This document shows, piece by piece, positions 6,864-13,429 of a stretch of DNA of 13,596 nucleotides. Every line of letters begins with the position of its first letter. The first letter of the stretch is position 1. Both the position numbers and the translations under genes were made by a program. The DNA is from Leptospira ainlahdjerensis (GTDB lineage Bacteria > Spirochaetota > Leptospiria > Leptospirales > Leptospiraceae), in contig NZ_JAFFPU010000058.1 of the NCBI RefSeq assembly GCF_016919175.1, forward strand, positions 37,501 to 51,096, in the 5' to 3' direction. The notes beneath the pieces are model-generated. The model made no database searches, was not told where the DNA came from, and saw only the letters and a program-made list of their open reading frames with translations.

Positions 6864-7559
6864 TTACTCGGACAAATGTCGAATCAACTCCGAAAGACTC
6901 TGAATGTCCCCGTCTTCCCTTTTTAAATAGGACCTCCAACCGAGAGATTTCGGAACAACTACGTCGAGATCGAATTTATCTCCGCAATAGACCAATGCTT
7001 CCGAAGGAAGATTTACAAGACGCATCGCTTCTTCGAAAATTTTTGGCGAAGGTTTTTCGTATCCGAATTCCGCGCTTACGATCACAGGATTCAAATGTTC
7101 TAATATTCCCTTGGAATCGAGTAAGTCCCTCAGACGATGATCCCAATTGGAAATCACCCCCAAACCCCAACCTTGTGTTTTACAATAATCCTTGAGTTCC
7201 CAAAAACCGGGATCCACTTCCCAGAGTTCAGGATCCGCAAATCGGTTATAGATGATCGGAAACGCTTGTTCCAAAGGAACACTTTCAGGAATTCTCATGA
7301 GAAAGTCGTTTAACAATTCTTTCCACCATCCTGGAGTTCCGCCGGGATGGACTTGATACTTGTCTCGATGATCGGGAGGAGCATTCTCATTCATCTTATG
7401 CCAGGCTTCGGAGAAAGCCTTTCGAAATATTTCTCCGGCATTCTTTTCTTTTTTCAAACCGGCTTCCAAAAGGATTTCAAGATAGGTCTCTCCGGCGGCT
7501 TTTTTTAGGTGAAGAATGGTATCTCCCACGTCCAAAAATAAATAACGATTGTGATTCAC
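6864..7559 (-). CDS. HAD-superfamily (IA) hydrolase with atypical first motif
   Basis: A 231-residue cytosolic HAD hydrolase. Motif I is FLDVGDT: the nucleophile is Asp10, but the position two residues later, normally the general-acid Asp, is Gly12, with Asp13 next. Motif II is Ser137 in VISNWD, motif III Lys169 in YEKPSPKIF, motif IV GDKFDLD with Asp194 and Asp199. A helical cap lies at about 18-110. The arrangement resembles HDHD3-like and FMN/haloacid-type IA members, many of which also deviate at motif I, so phosphatase activity should not be assumed. The start is a GTG with no clear ribosome site; it places motif I at the usual distance from the N-terminus, and no ATG lies between it and residue 56. 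It is divergent, 110 bp from the isonitrile-hydratase-like gene. Substrate unknown. Confidence 0.85.
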   Translation of the reverse strand: MNHNRYLFLDVGDTILHLKKAAGETYLEILLEAGLKKEKNAGEIFRKAFSEAWHKMNENAPPDHRDKYQVHPGGTPGWWKELLNDFLMRIPESVPLEQAFPIIYNRFADPELWEVDPGFWELKDYCKTQGWGLGVISNWDHRLRDLLDSKGILEHLNPVIVSAEFGYEKPSPKIFEEAMRLVNLPSEALVYCGDKFDLDVVVPKSLGWRSYLKREDGDIQSLSELIRHLSE

Positions 7560-7669
7560 AAGACTGAGTTTCGAAACCCCTTTTGTTTTTGCATCCAGGT
7601 TTCGAAGACGATTCTTCTAAAACCAAAAAGGACTTGTAAGAGAAGTTCCAAAGTTCATTCTAAGAGTCT

Positions 7670-8365
7670 ATGTCAGGTTCAAACTTTTCCATTGGAATCT
7701 TTATCTTTCCGGGTGTCACGCAACTTGACTTCACCGGTCCATTCGAAGTGTTCTCAAGAATTCCGAAAGCAAAGGTTTTCTTGTTCGCTCAGTCGAAGGA
7801 AACGATCACTACGGAATCCGGAATGAAATTTATTCCGGACTACGACTTTTCGAATTGTCCGGACTTGGACATTCTTCTTGTTCCAGGCGGCTCGGGAACT
7901 ACACATCTTATGGAAGACTACGAGGTTTTGGAATTCCTAAAGAAGAAGGCTGAAAATTCTAAATTTATCACTTCGGTCTGTACGGGTTCTTTGGTCCTTG
8001 CGGCCGCGGGTCTTCTCGACGGTTACAAAGCGACGACCCACTGGCTTTCCTTGGATGTCTTAAAATTATTTCCCGTTCAGATCTCCGGAGAACGTTTTGT
8101 AAAAGATCGGAATCGAATCACCGGCGGAGGAGTTACCGCAGGAATCGACTTCGCTCTTTTTCTCACCGCCGAATTTTTCGGTACCGAACTCGCGGAGGAA
8201 ATCCAATTGATGATAGAATACAATCCCGCACCTCCGTTTACCTCCGGTCATCCGACCACGGCGACTTCTCACCTTGTGGACAAAGTCAAGGGAAGTCGAG
8301 AGACCGCACAAAACCGGAGAAAGGCCGCAGCGATCCGAGTCTTAGAATCTCGTTCTAAGAAGTGA
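7670..8365 (+). CDS. inhA: DJ-1/PfpI-family protein, isonitrile hydratase-like
   Basis: A 231-residue protein closely resembling, from memory, Pseudomonas putida isonitrile hydratase, which converts isonitriles to N-substituted formamides. Matching blocks are [15 protein letters not shown] (13-27), [13 protein letters not shown] (71-83), [16 protein letters not shown] (101-116), ATTHW (121-125), [13 protein letters not shown] (151-163) and EYNPAPPF (183-190). The catalytic residues described for that enzyme (Asp17, Cys101, Thr102) correspond to Asp20, Cys104 and Thr105 here, a constant shift of three. Cys104 is the nucleophile-elbow cysteine. AAGAG lies about 5 nt before the ATG. The last codons form a perfect hairpin (8341-8359), and a palindromic element follows the stop. 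The symbol reflects similarity only and is unrelated to the mycobacterial enoyl reductase of the same name. Activity is plausible but not shown. Confidence 0.85.
   Translation: MSGSNFSIGIFIFPGVTQLDFTGPFEVFSRIPKAKVFLFAQSKETITTESGMKFIPDYDFSNCPDLDILLVPGGSGTTHLMEDYEVLEFLKKKAENSKFITSVCTGSLVLAAAGLLDGYKATTHWLSLDVLKLFPVQISGERFVKDRNRITGGGVTAGIDFALFLTAEFFGTELAEEIQLMIEYNPAPPFTSGHPTTATSHLVDKVKGSRETAQNRRKAAAIRVLESRSKK
8341..8359 (+). terminator. hairpin in the last codons of the isonitrile-hydratase-like gene
   Basis: CTTAGAA (8341-8347) pairs perfectly with TTCTAAG (8353-8359) over a five-base loop, ending four bases before the stop codon. There is no T-run directly after it, so mRNA 3' end protection or simple codon constraint are alternatives to termination. 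Confidence 0.3.
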
Positions 8366-8373
8366 GTTTGTAG

Positions 8374-8429
8374 ATTCTTCCGTAAAAGGGAAATGTGGGA
8401 ACTCCCCCTTTTTAGGATTCCGGAAGAAT
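8374..8429. repeat. nested stem-loop carrying GGGAACTCCC
   Basis: An outer stem ATTCTTCCG (8374-8382) / CGGAAGAAT (8421-8429) encloses an inner stem AAAAGGG (8384-8390) / CCCTTTT (8406-8412), with GGGAACTCCC (8397-8406) in the loop. It starts nine bases after the stop codon at 8365. The inner CCCTTTTT end looks like an intrinsic terminator for the plus strand. The whole has the build of a dispersed palindromic element. Confidence 0.5.
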
Positions 8430-8568
8430 TCCTCCGCGGGGAAAATTTTGGGTCGTTTTTTTCTTCCCTCCTCTCACCTCGAAATTCGTTAAGAAACGTC
8501 GATTCCTAGCTGAAGAGACATAATTCTTCCCTTAAAATTGAAAAGTAGGATCTCACACATTTCCCTTT
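8385..8568. repeat. 13-bp inverted repeat AAAGGGAAATGTG flanking 158 bp
   Basis: AAAGGGAAATGTG at 8385-8397 recurs in inverse orientation at 8556-8568. Beyond the left arm lies GGAACTCC; beyond the right arm is a decayed version (GTAGGATCTC, 8545-8554). The element ends about 12 bp before the promoter of the aldo/keto reductase operon. It could be a small mobile palindromic element or two independent copies of one repeat. Confidence 0.4.
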
Positions 8569-8580
8569 CACGAGAAAGCC

Positions 8581-8609
8581 TTGACTATTAGTTACAAGTT
8601 ACATATTTA
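8581..8609 (+). promoter_or_regulatory. sigma70-type promoter of the aldo/keto reductase operon
   Basis: TTGACT (8581-8586) is one base from the -35 consensus, followed after exactly 17 bases by TATTTA (8604-8609) as a moderate -10. The start codon is at 8640, giving a short leader. The overlap with the palindrome at 8585-8627 supports a repressible promoter. Confidence 0.65.
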
Positions 8610-8627
8610 GTTATCTGTAACTAATAG
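8585..8627. promoter_or_regulatory. candidate TetR operator, 11-bp perfect inverted repeat
   Basis: CTATTAGTTAC (8585-8595) is exactly mirrored by GTAACTAATAG (8617-8627). The 21-base spacer holds a further direct copy of GTTAC (8598-8602) and a near copy AGTTAT (8609-8614), so AGTTAC-N14-GTAACT (8597-8622) gives an inner 26-bp palindrome. The site begins in the -35, covers the -10 and ends in the AGGAG ribosome site of the gene at 8640. The TetR gene second in this operon is the natural ligand-responsive repressor. The length would fit one dimer on the inner site or two dimers overall. Confidence 0.75.
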
Positions 8628-8639
8628 GAGAAAACGCAG

Positions 8640-9629
8640 ATGAAACAAAAGAAATTGGGAAACAACGGTCCTCAGGTTTCGGAAGTCGGACTCGGATGTA
8701 TGGGAATGTCAGACTTCTACGGAAACAAGGAGACCCGAGACCGTTCCGAAAGCATTCGAACGATCCACGCAGCCTTGGACGCGGGAATCAATCTTCTCAA
8801 CACCGGAGATTTTTACGGAATCGGACACAACGAACTCTTGATCTCGGAAGCTCTCAAAACGACTTCCGCAAAACCTCTCCTAAGCGTGAAGTTCGGAGCG
8901 ATGAGAACTCCTCAAGGCGGTTTTACGGGGTATGACGCAAGACCTTCCTCTGTTAAGAATTTTGCGGCCTATTCCCTCGTCCGTCTTGGAGTAGAAGTGA
9001 TCGATATCTATCAACCTTCTCGAGTGGATCCGAACGTTCCGATCGAAGAAACCGTAGGAGCAATCTCCGACCTCATAAAAGAAGGAAAGGTCCGTTATTT
9101 AGGTCTTTCGGAAGCTTCTCCGGAAAATATAAGAAGGGCGCATAAGATTCATCCCGTAACCGCGCTCGAGATAGAATATTCTCTGGCGACAAGATTGATC
9201 GAGAAAGAAATTCTTTCCACGGCAAGAGAACTCGGAATCGGAATCGTTCCGTATGGAATTCTTTCTCGCGGTTTGCTCTCCGGAAAAATCTCGGGAAATC
9301 TACAAGAAGGAGATTTTAGATCTCATTCTCCTCGCTTTCAGGGAAAAAACCTTGAATCCAATCTGGAGCGGGTCAATGTGCTTCAAGAACTCGCAAAGGA
9401 AAAGAACTGCACGCCTGCGCAACTTGCGATTGCTTGGGTCCTTCATCAAGGAAACGATATCGTTCCTTTGTTGGGATCCACAAGAACAAGTAGTCTGAAA
9501 GAAAACTTAGGAGCGCTCTCGATCGAATTGAGTCCGAAAGAATTGGAAAGAATCGGAGATTCTTTTCCGGAAGGATCCTTTCAAGGAGAACGTTATCCCG
9601 CTCCTCAGATGCAAACGGTAGCAAAATGA
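8640..9629 (+). CDS. aldo/keto reductase-family protein with altered catalytic tetrad
   Basis: A 329-residue TIM-barrel protein of the aldo/keto reductase superfamily, normally NADPH-dependent carbonyl reductases. It starts with the usual beta hairpin (KKLGNNGPQVSEVGLGCMGMS, about 4-24). The tetrad positions read Asn54 (usually Asp) in LLNTGDFYG, Tyr59, Lys84 in SVKFGAMR, and Ser127 (usually His) in IYQPSRVDP. GLSEAS (155-160), EIEYSL (177-182), YGILSRGLLSGK (205-216) and a C-terminal phosphate-binding LLGSTRTSSLKENLGA (277-292) are standard. I recall a subgroup with YRPARLDP in place of the His motif, so loss of His may be subgroup-wide; the Asp to Asn change looks less usual. AGGAG precedes the ATG. 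First gene of an operon with the TetR regulator at 9633, under a palindromic operator. Substrate unknown. Confidence 0.9.
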   Translation: MKQKKLGNNGPQVSEVGLGCMGMSDFYGNKETRDRSESIRTIHAALDAGINLLNTGDFYGIGHNELLISEALKTTSAKPLLSVKFGAMRTPQGGFTGYDARPSSVKNFAAYSLVRLGVEVIDIYQPSRVDPNVPIEETVGAISDLIKEGKVRYLGLSEASPENIRRAHKIHPVTALEIEYSLATRLIEKEILSTARELGIGIVPYGILSRGLLSGKISGNLQEGDFRSHSPRFQGKNLESNLERVNVLQELAKEKNCTPAQLAIAWVLHQGNDIVPLLGSTRTSSLKENLGALSIELSPKELERIGDSFPEGSFQGERYPAPQMQTVAK

Positions 9630-9632
9630 AGT

Positions 9633-10250
9633 ATGCCCAGAACAGGCTTAACGCCGGAAGAACTCTATAAGAAAGCGCTTGATTCCACGGAAGCTGAAAT
9701 TCGAAAGAATGGGGTCGAGCGTTTGAAACTGACTGACATCGCAAGAGATCTTAAGGTCAGTCACGCGGCCTTATACAAATTTTTTTCGGATAAACAATCT
9801 CTCCTGGATGAAGTTTCCAAGAGATGGCTGGATCGAATCGATCGTGAGCTGGAAAGAATTTCGGCAAAAGAAGAACCGGTTGATTCGATTTTGAAAGAAT
9901 GGTTTCTCAAACTCCATTCTTTGAAACGGGAAAAGATTCTCGCCGACCCGAGACTTTTTACCGCCTTCAATCTTTCCGCCGAAAAAACAAGGCCCTTCGT
10001 CGTTTCTCATCTCGCTACAATGGCAAATCTTCTGGAGGATCTCGTTTCCAGAGGAATGCAAGCCGGAACGTTCCACTGTTCGAGCGCCAAAGAAGGTGCA
10101 AGAATTCTTTTTGAAGGAACTGCTTCGTTTCATCACCCCAGGCTCGTTTTGGAATCGATCGAAGTTGAGAGAACCCCTCTTCTGGAAGTTCTTCTGGAAA
10201 CTTTGATTTCCGGTTTGAAAATGAAACCTTCCCTGAAATCGAAAAAGTAG
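9633..10250 (+). CDS. TetR/AcrR-family regulator, probable autorepressor of the operon
   Basis: A 205-residue regulator. The helix-turn-helix is at about residues 31-58 (LKLTDIARDLKVSHAALYKFF then DKQSLL), a strong TetR signature. The C-terminal domain has an F-HHPRLVLE segment (about 166-174) seen in several TetR proteins, but I assign no subfamily or ligand. The ATG is three bases after the stop of the aldo/keto reductase gene and has no good ribosome site of its own, so translation is likely coupled. With the inverted repeat over the operon promoter, the plain inference is that it represses both genes until an electrophile or other small molecule binds. Its TAG stop runs straight into a nested hairpin. 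It is not notably similar to the TetR at 5178. Family certain; autoregulation inferred. Confidence 0.9.
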   Translation: MPRTGLTPEELYKKALDSTEAEIRKNGVERLKLTDIARDLKVSHAALYKFFSDKQSLLDEVSKRWLDRIDRELERISAKEEPVDSILKEWFLKLHSLKREKILADPRLFTAFNLSAEKTRPFVVSHLATMANLLEDLVSRGMQAGTFHCSSAKEGARILFEGTASFHHPRLVLESIEVERTPLLEVLLETLISGLKMKPSLKSKK

Positions 10251-10308
10251 GAACTCCCTCCTTTTAAAGAAAAGATCGGAAGCCGTCTTTTTCCAAGGGA
10301 GTTCCCAC
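10247..10308. terminator. nested hairpin at the end of the tetR gene, two inverted GGAACTCCC copies
   Basis: The outer stem GGAACTCCCT (10250-10259) / AGGGAGTTCC (10296-10305) is perfect and continues after one mismatch with GT/AC (10247-10248, 10307-10308). Inside, AAAAGA-CGG (10270-10279, one T bulged) pairs with CCG-TCTTTT (10283-10291) over a three-base loop, followed by T residues. The inner hairpin is a good intrinsic terminator candidate for the plus strand. The stop codon lies in the outer stem. Confidence 0.65.
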
Positions 10309-10723
10309 CTTCGTTGTTCCGATGAACATTTTCTCAAAACATCCATTCCCGAAGTACCTTGGGATTCGATCCGAGAAGAATCCGGGATCAGACTTTCGTG
10401 TTCAAAATTCTTCGCACAACGAGATGGGAAAGAAAGTTTTCAAACCGCGGATTCCTTTTTAAATCCAAGCATTGTGGGAACTCCCAGGATTTTCCCCTCT
10501 AAAAAGGCTCTTTACTTCGCAATTCAAGCCCCGAATCTGCACTTTAGAATTTTCTAAAACCAACCCCGATCCATTTCAAAGAGTTCCCGCAAAAAGGGAA
10601 TTTGGAGACCGTCAAAATTTCCTCTCGGAATCCAAATCGACCCGCTTTCCTAGAAATGAACTTTCAAATCCATCCTCAAAACGATCTTAGAATCAAATTC
10701 TCTGGAGAAATCCGGAACCGAAA
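10309..10723. other. intergenic gap with palindromic motifs, no gene
   Basis: About 415 bp between convergent genes with no protein-like frame. It holds small stems GGATTC/GAATCC (10362-10367, 10378-10383) and GGATT/AATCC (10449-10453, 10462-10466), the palindrome GTGGGAACTCCCA (10474-10486), TTTAGAA/TTCTAAA (10543-10549, 10552-10558), and GAGTTCCCGC (10581-10590), an inverse copy of the same word. It may be decayed sequence or a graveyard of short repeats; no recognisable protein fragment was found. Confidence 0.5.
10474..10590. repeat. two oppositely oriented GGGAACTC copies
   Basis: GTGGGAACTCCCA at 10474-10486 and GAGTTCCCGC at 10581-10590 are the fourth and fifth sites of the dispersed palindrome in this window. 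They face each other about 100 bp apart, as do the two copies in the hairpin at 10247-10308, though here the arms are short. Confidence 0.45.
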
Positions 10724-11938
10724 TCAACGCATTGGAGAAGAATTCAAATGAGGTTCGTCCAAATCTTTCCAGAGCGCGGAATTCCCGATCGTAATCGAAG
10801 CTTCGTGAATTTCACGTAGGAACTCCTCTTCCTTATCCGGATTCTTTTTTTTATCCTTCGAATCCAGGGATTCTTTCAGGCTCGCAAGAATCTTATCCAA
10901 CAAAAAATGGACCGGTTTGTCCCAGATCGCGGATGTAGTCACGATCACGATCCTTCTGTGTGGGATCACATACACAAACTGGCTTCCCTTCCCGTTCGCC
11001 ATAAATGTTTTTTTCCCTTCGAACTGATGAGTCCAGAGTTGATATCCATAATTCTGCGCCGCTCCGGGTTGAATCGCCTGTTTGACCCAGGCAGGTTTTA
11101 GAATTCTTTTACCGCGAAAAGTTCCGTTGTCGAGATACAACATTCCCAATTTAGCCATATCAATCGGTTTGAGTCTGAGCCCAAAACCTGCGGTTTGTCT
11201 TCCCGAAGGAGAAGTGTACCATTCATATCCTTTAAAATCGAGCCAAGAGAAAAGAGTCTTCTCCGCAAATTGTAAAAGAGTCATACCCGATTTATTTTCA
11301 AGAACCGCAGCGGCCAGCTGAGAATCTCCGTTGCTATAATCGAATTTGGTTCCGGGCTTATCCTTGACTTCGGGTAACAAGGCGATGACGAGAGGATCTT
11401 CCGCGGTTCGAATATCGTCTCTTTCCGGAAACTCGGACCAACGCATTCCGGAAGCCATGTGTAAAACATCCCTCAAACGAAGAGATTCTTTTCCTTCCAA
11501 AAGTGGAAACGGTAAATTTCCGAGAGAACGAAGCGAGTTCATCACTGGTTCGTCTACATTTTTAAGAATTCCTTCTAAGTTCAGAATTCCTAATAAAGTC
11601 GAGGTGACCGTCTTCGTGACGGAATAAACGCTGTGATTGTGATTGCGGGTAACGCCGCCCGCGTAACGTTCCATTACGATTTTTCCGTCTTTGACGATCA
11701 ATAAGGAACGGACTTCGATACCTTCTTCTCGAATGGATTTTGACAAACGAATCAGAGGAATCGAATCTAAGGAGGTTTCCTCCGGGAGCGCGACAGCGAA
11801 TCCCTCAAACGGAGTTCGGTCCAATCGTTTTGGAGGAAAGGAGCGCGAAGCGCTTTTTAAAAAAACCTCGCCTTCCGGTTGTGTGGACGCGCAGGAAAGA
11901 ATCCATCCGATCCAGATTAGAATAAACCAAATTCTCAT
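10724..11938 (-). CDS. serine beta-lactamase-family (class C-like) lipoprotein
   Basis: A 404-residue serine hydrolase of the beta-lactamase/transpeptidase-like family (PF00144 type). Numbering from the ATG at 11938, residues 1-15 are a signal peptide with lipobox ILSC and lipidated Cys16. The active site has SVTK with Ser106 and Lys109, Tyr201-Ser202-Asn203 (YSN), and a GKG triad (316-318) in place of [24 protein letters not shown] (252-272) is typical of esterase-like and 6-aminohexanoate-dimer-hydrolase-like members rather than true beta-lactamases. A charged tail (about 350-404, [14 protein letters not shown]) is unusual. A TTG at 11971 would add 11 residues before the signal, so I prefer 11938 although neither has a good ribosome site. 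Likely in the periplasm or on a membrane surface. Substrate may be an ester, amide or peptidoglycan peptide; drug resistance is not implied. Confidence 0.87.
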   Translation of the reverse strand: MRIWFILIWIGWILSCASTQPEGEVFLKSASRSFPPKRLDRTPFEGFAVALPEETSLDSIPLIRLSKSIREEGIEVRSLLIVKDGKIVMERYAGGVTRNHNHSVYSVTKTVTSTLLGILNLEGILKNVDEPVMNSLRSLGNLPFPLLEGKESLRLRDVLHMASGMRWSEFPERDDIRTAEDPLVIALLPEVKDKPGTKFDYSNGDSQLAAAVLENKSGMTLLQFAEKTLFSWLDFKGYEWYTSPSGRQTAGFGLRLKPIDMAKLGMLYLDNGTFRGKRILKPAWVKQAIQPGAAQNYGYQLWTHQFEGKKTFMANGKGSQFVYVIPHRRIVIVTTSAIWDKPVHFLLDKILASLKESLDSKDKKKNPDKEEEFLREIHEASITIGNSALWKDLDEPHLNSSPMR

Positions 11939-12267
11939 AGATGGATTCAGTCTTGCATAACGGACTTTCAAATCGATTCTTTTTCTTTTGAATCCTATTT
12001 TTTTGAAATTTCTTTCCTCGTTTCCGGCGGCCGCTTATTTTTTCTTGTTTGAATTTTACGAGAAAGGCTAACTTCGAAAACGTGAGGTGCAATTTCGATT
12101 CCGATCGTCCGAATTTTTAGGAAACACGAACATCAAAACACCGCTGAATCATTTCACGTCTTTCAAAAGTATTTTTAGATCCTTCCTAGTTCTCTCTTTC
12201 GAATTTGTGTAGCTTTTTTACAATCTTTTGAAACAATCAAGACGAAACCGATCGTTGCGTAAATCAG
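11939..12267. other. divergent intergenic gap
   Basis: About 329 bp between the serine hydrolase lipoprotein (minus) and the Cys-rich pair (plus); it must hold both promoters. It is T-rich near 11980-12010 and contains TTTACA (12209-12214) as a possible -35 for the plus-strand pair without a convincing -10. Frames here are short and basic and read like non-coding shadow. No strong inverted repeat or RNA gene was seen. Confidence 0.45.
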
Positions 12268-12753
12268 ATGAATTCAAAACGCATTCAACATTCTTTTCTG
12301 ATATTCCTCATCCTGACTCAAATCACGAGCGTATCCTGTCTAATGCGCGTGGATTGGGACGGGAACGAAAAGAATCTAAAAAAAGCGCCTTCTCCCGATG
12401 CGTTTCCAACCGCGGAAGAGGCCAATCTCACCCAGGCAGAACGCGCTCGTCTGATCAAAGAGGGAAAAAGAACCGCTCCTGGTCCAGAAGGAATGGAATT
12501 AGTTCACGGGGGAGATCCTAATTTTTCTTACGAAAAATCCTGTACACAACTTCTTTCCAAGTGCCAAGGGAATTGTATGGAAGAATGGTATCCGTTCACT
12601 TCCATATTCCTGCCGATCATCGGTTATCGAAGCGCCAAACAACGTCAGTGTATGGAAAGATGCAATCAATTCTGCAATCTTCCCCTTCCGACAAGAATTC
12701 TTTCGGGAGAAACGAGAACCTTCCCCACAAATCCCGGTCCGCAACCGCAATGA
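12268..12753 (+). CDS. six-cysteine exported protein A (putative lipoprotein)
   Basis: I do not recognise this 161-residue protein. Residues 5-23 form a basic-then-hydrophobic signal peptide ending SVSC, with Cys24 the probable lipidation or cleavage point; the box lacks the usual Leu at -3, so plain secretion is possible. A charged, Pro-rich linker (25-90) contains a short helix-like [18 protein letters not shown]. The C-terminal half has six cysteines: Cys92, Cys99, Cys103 (C-x6-C-x3-C), then 24 residues later Cys128, Cys132, Cys136 (C-x3-C-x3-C). The spacing places them on one face of two helices, suggesting a disulfide-linked hairpin. The tail is Pro-rich. Its TGA overlaps the ATG of the next gene, which has the same cysteine pattern. 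No ribosome site is evident. Function unknown. Confidence 0.8.
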   Translation: MNSKRIQHSFLIFLILTQITSVSCLMRVDWDGNEKNLKKAPSPDAFPTAEEANLTQAERARLIKEGKRTAPGPEGMELVHGGDPNFSYEKSCTQLLSKCQGNCMEEWYPFTSIFLPIIGYRSAKQRQCMERCNQFCNLPLPTRILSGETRTFPTNPGPQPQ

Positions 12754-13334
12754 CCTTTAACAGTGATAAGGCGATCAACGGTTCGATAATTCTATTAAGA
12801 ATTCTCATTTTTACATCGTGGATCTTACTCTTTACCGATTGTCTCCGAAAGACACGTCCTTTCGAGACTTCCAGACAATCCGATACAACCGCGGATTTTC
12901 GATCCGAAATGAAAGTCACGCAGGTTCAATCTGGGACAAAAGACGCGGATCCGGAAAAACCGATTTTCAAAGACGGTCGCGAAGTGATCGCAACCTCCAG
13001 GGAATTTGATCCGAACCCGGACCTTCTTGGAATCGAATTGGAAGAAACCGATGAAAACGAAGAATTCAAAGAGAAAAAGAAGAACGGACCCGCAAAGGAA
13101 ATCCGAGATCGGAATTCTCAGGACGCCTGGAAATATTCCTGCATTTTTCTACACCCGGACTGTATCAAAGGTTGTAAACGAAGTCTGAATCTTAAGAGCA
13201 AGTATGTCCAAACTTCCAACTCGGATCTGTTAGCCGAGTGTGTTCAGAACTGTACTTCCAATTGTACGGAATACTTTGAAGAAAGCCGTAGAAGAAGCAG
13301 AGGATCGCGTTCTCCGCACCCCCGTACTCGCTAA
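12750..13334 (+). CDS. six-cysteine exported protein B (putative lipoprotein), coupled to A
   Basis: Not recognised; 194 residues from the ATG at 12750, which overlaps the previous stop as ATGA. An in-frame start at 12561 would bury the signal peptide and overlap gene A by nearly 200 bp, so I reject it. Residues 11-30 are hydrophobic and end LLFTDC, Cys31 being a possible lipidation site, though Asp at -1 is odd. A long acidic, low-complexity linker follows (about 35-125, [15 protein letters not shown]). The C-terminus has Cys131, Cys138, Cys142 (C-x6-C-x3-C), then 21 residues later Cys164, Cys168, Cys172 (C-x3-C-x3-C), exactly the arrangement of protein A. An arginine/serine-rich tail (180-194, [15 protein letters not shown]) ends the protein. 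Coupled translation and shared motif suggest the two act together, perhaps as a heterodimer at the envelope. Function unknown. Confidence 0.8.
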   Translation: MTFNSDKAINGSIILLRILIFTSWILLFTDCLRKTRPFETSRQSDTTADFRSEMKVTQVQSGTKDADPEKPIFKDGREVIATSREFDPNPDLLGIELEETDENEEFKEKKKNGPAKEIRDRNSQDAWKYSCIFLHPDCIKGCKRSLNLKSKYVQTSNSDLLAECVQNCTSNCTEYFEESRRRSRGSRSPHPRTR

Positions 13335-13429
13335 TCTAAACCTTGCATTTTATCCACTCAGCTCATCTTATAGAGTGAAAACTTCTTGCAAAAGAATTAA
13401 AACGAATCATTCTTCCCTCCGGAGAAACC

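Noticed and set aside
6830..7195. 121-codon plus-strand frame opposite the HAD gene
   Set aside because: Arg/Pro/Asn-rich shadow of the HAD gene, whose motifs are unmistakable in the other strand.
9771..10346. 191-codon open frame on the minus strand opposite the second TetR gene
   Set aside because: It is antisense to a clear TetR gene, has a biased Phe/Arg/Ser composition typical of a mirror frame, and no family motif.
10543..10558. Possible Fur/PerR box (TTTAGAA-TT-TTCTAAA)
   Set aside because: The arms are 7-2-7 rather than the 7-1-7 layout, and the site lies in a convergent gap with no start codon nearby.
10724..11938. Antibiotic-resistance beta-lactamase
   Set aside because: The SxxK and YSN motifs are present but KTG is replaced by GKG and the body resembles esterase-like members, so resistance is not supported.
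12561..12749. N-terminal extension of the second Cys-rich protein
   Set aside because: It would overlap the first gene out of frame and hide the signal peptide; the ATGA overlap at 12750 is the usual coupled start.
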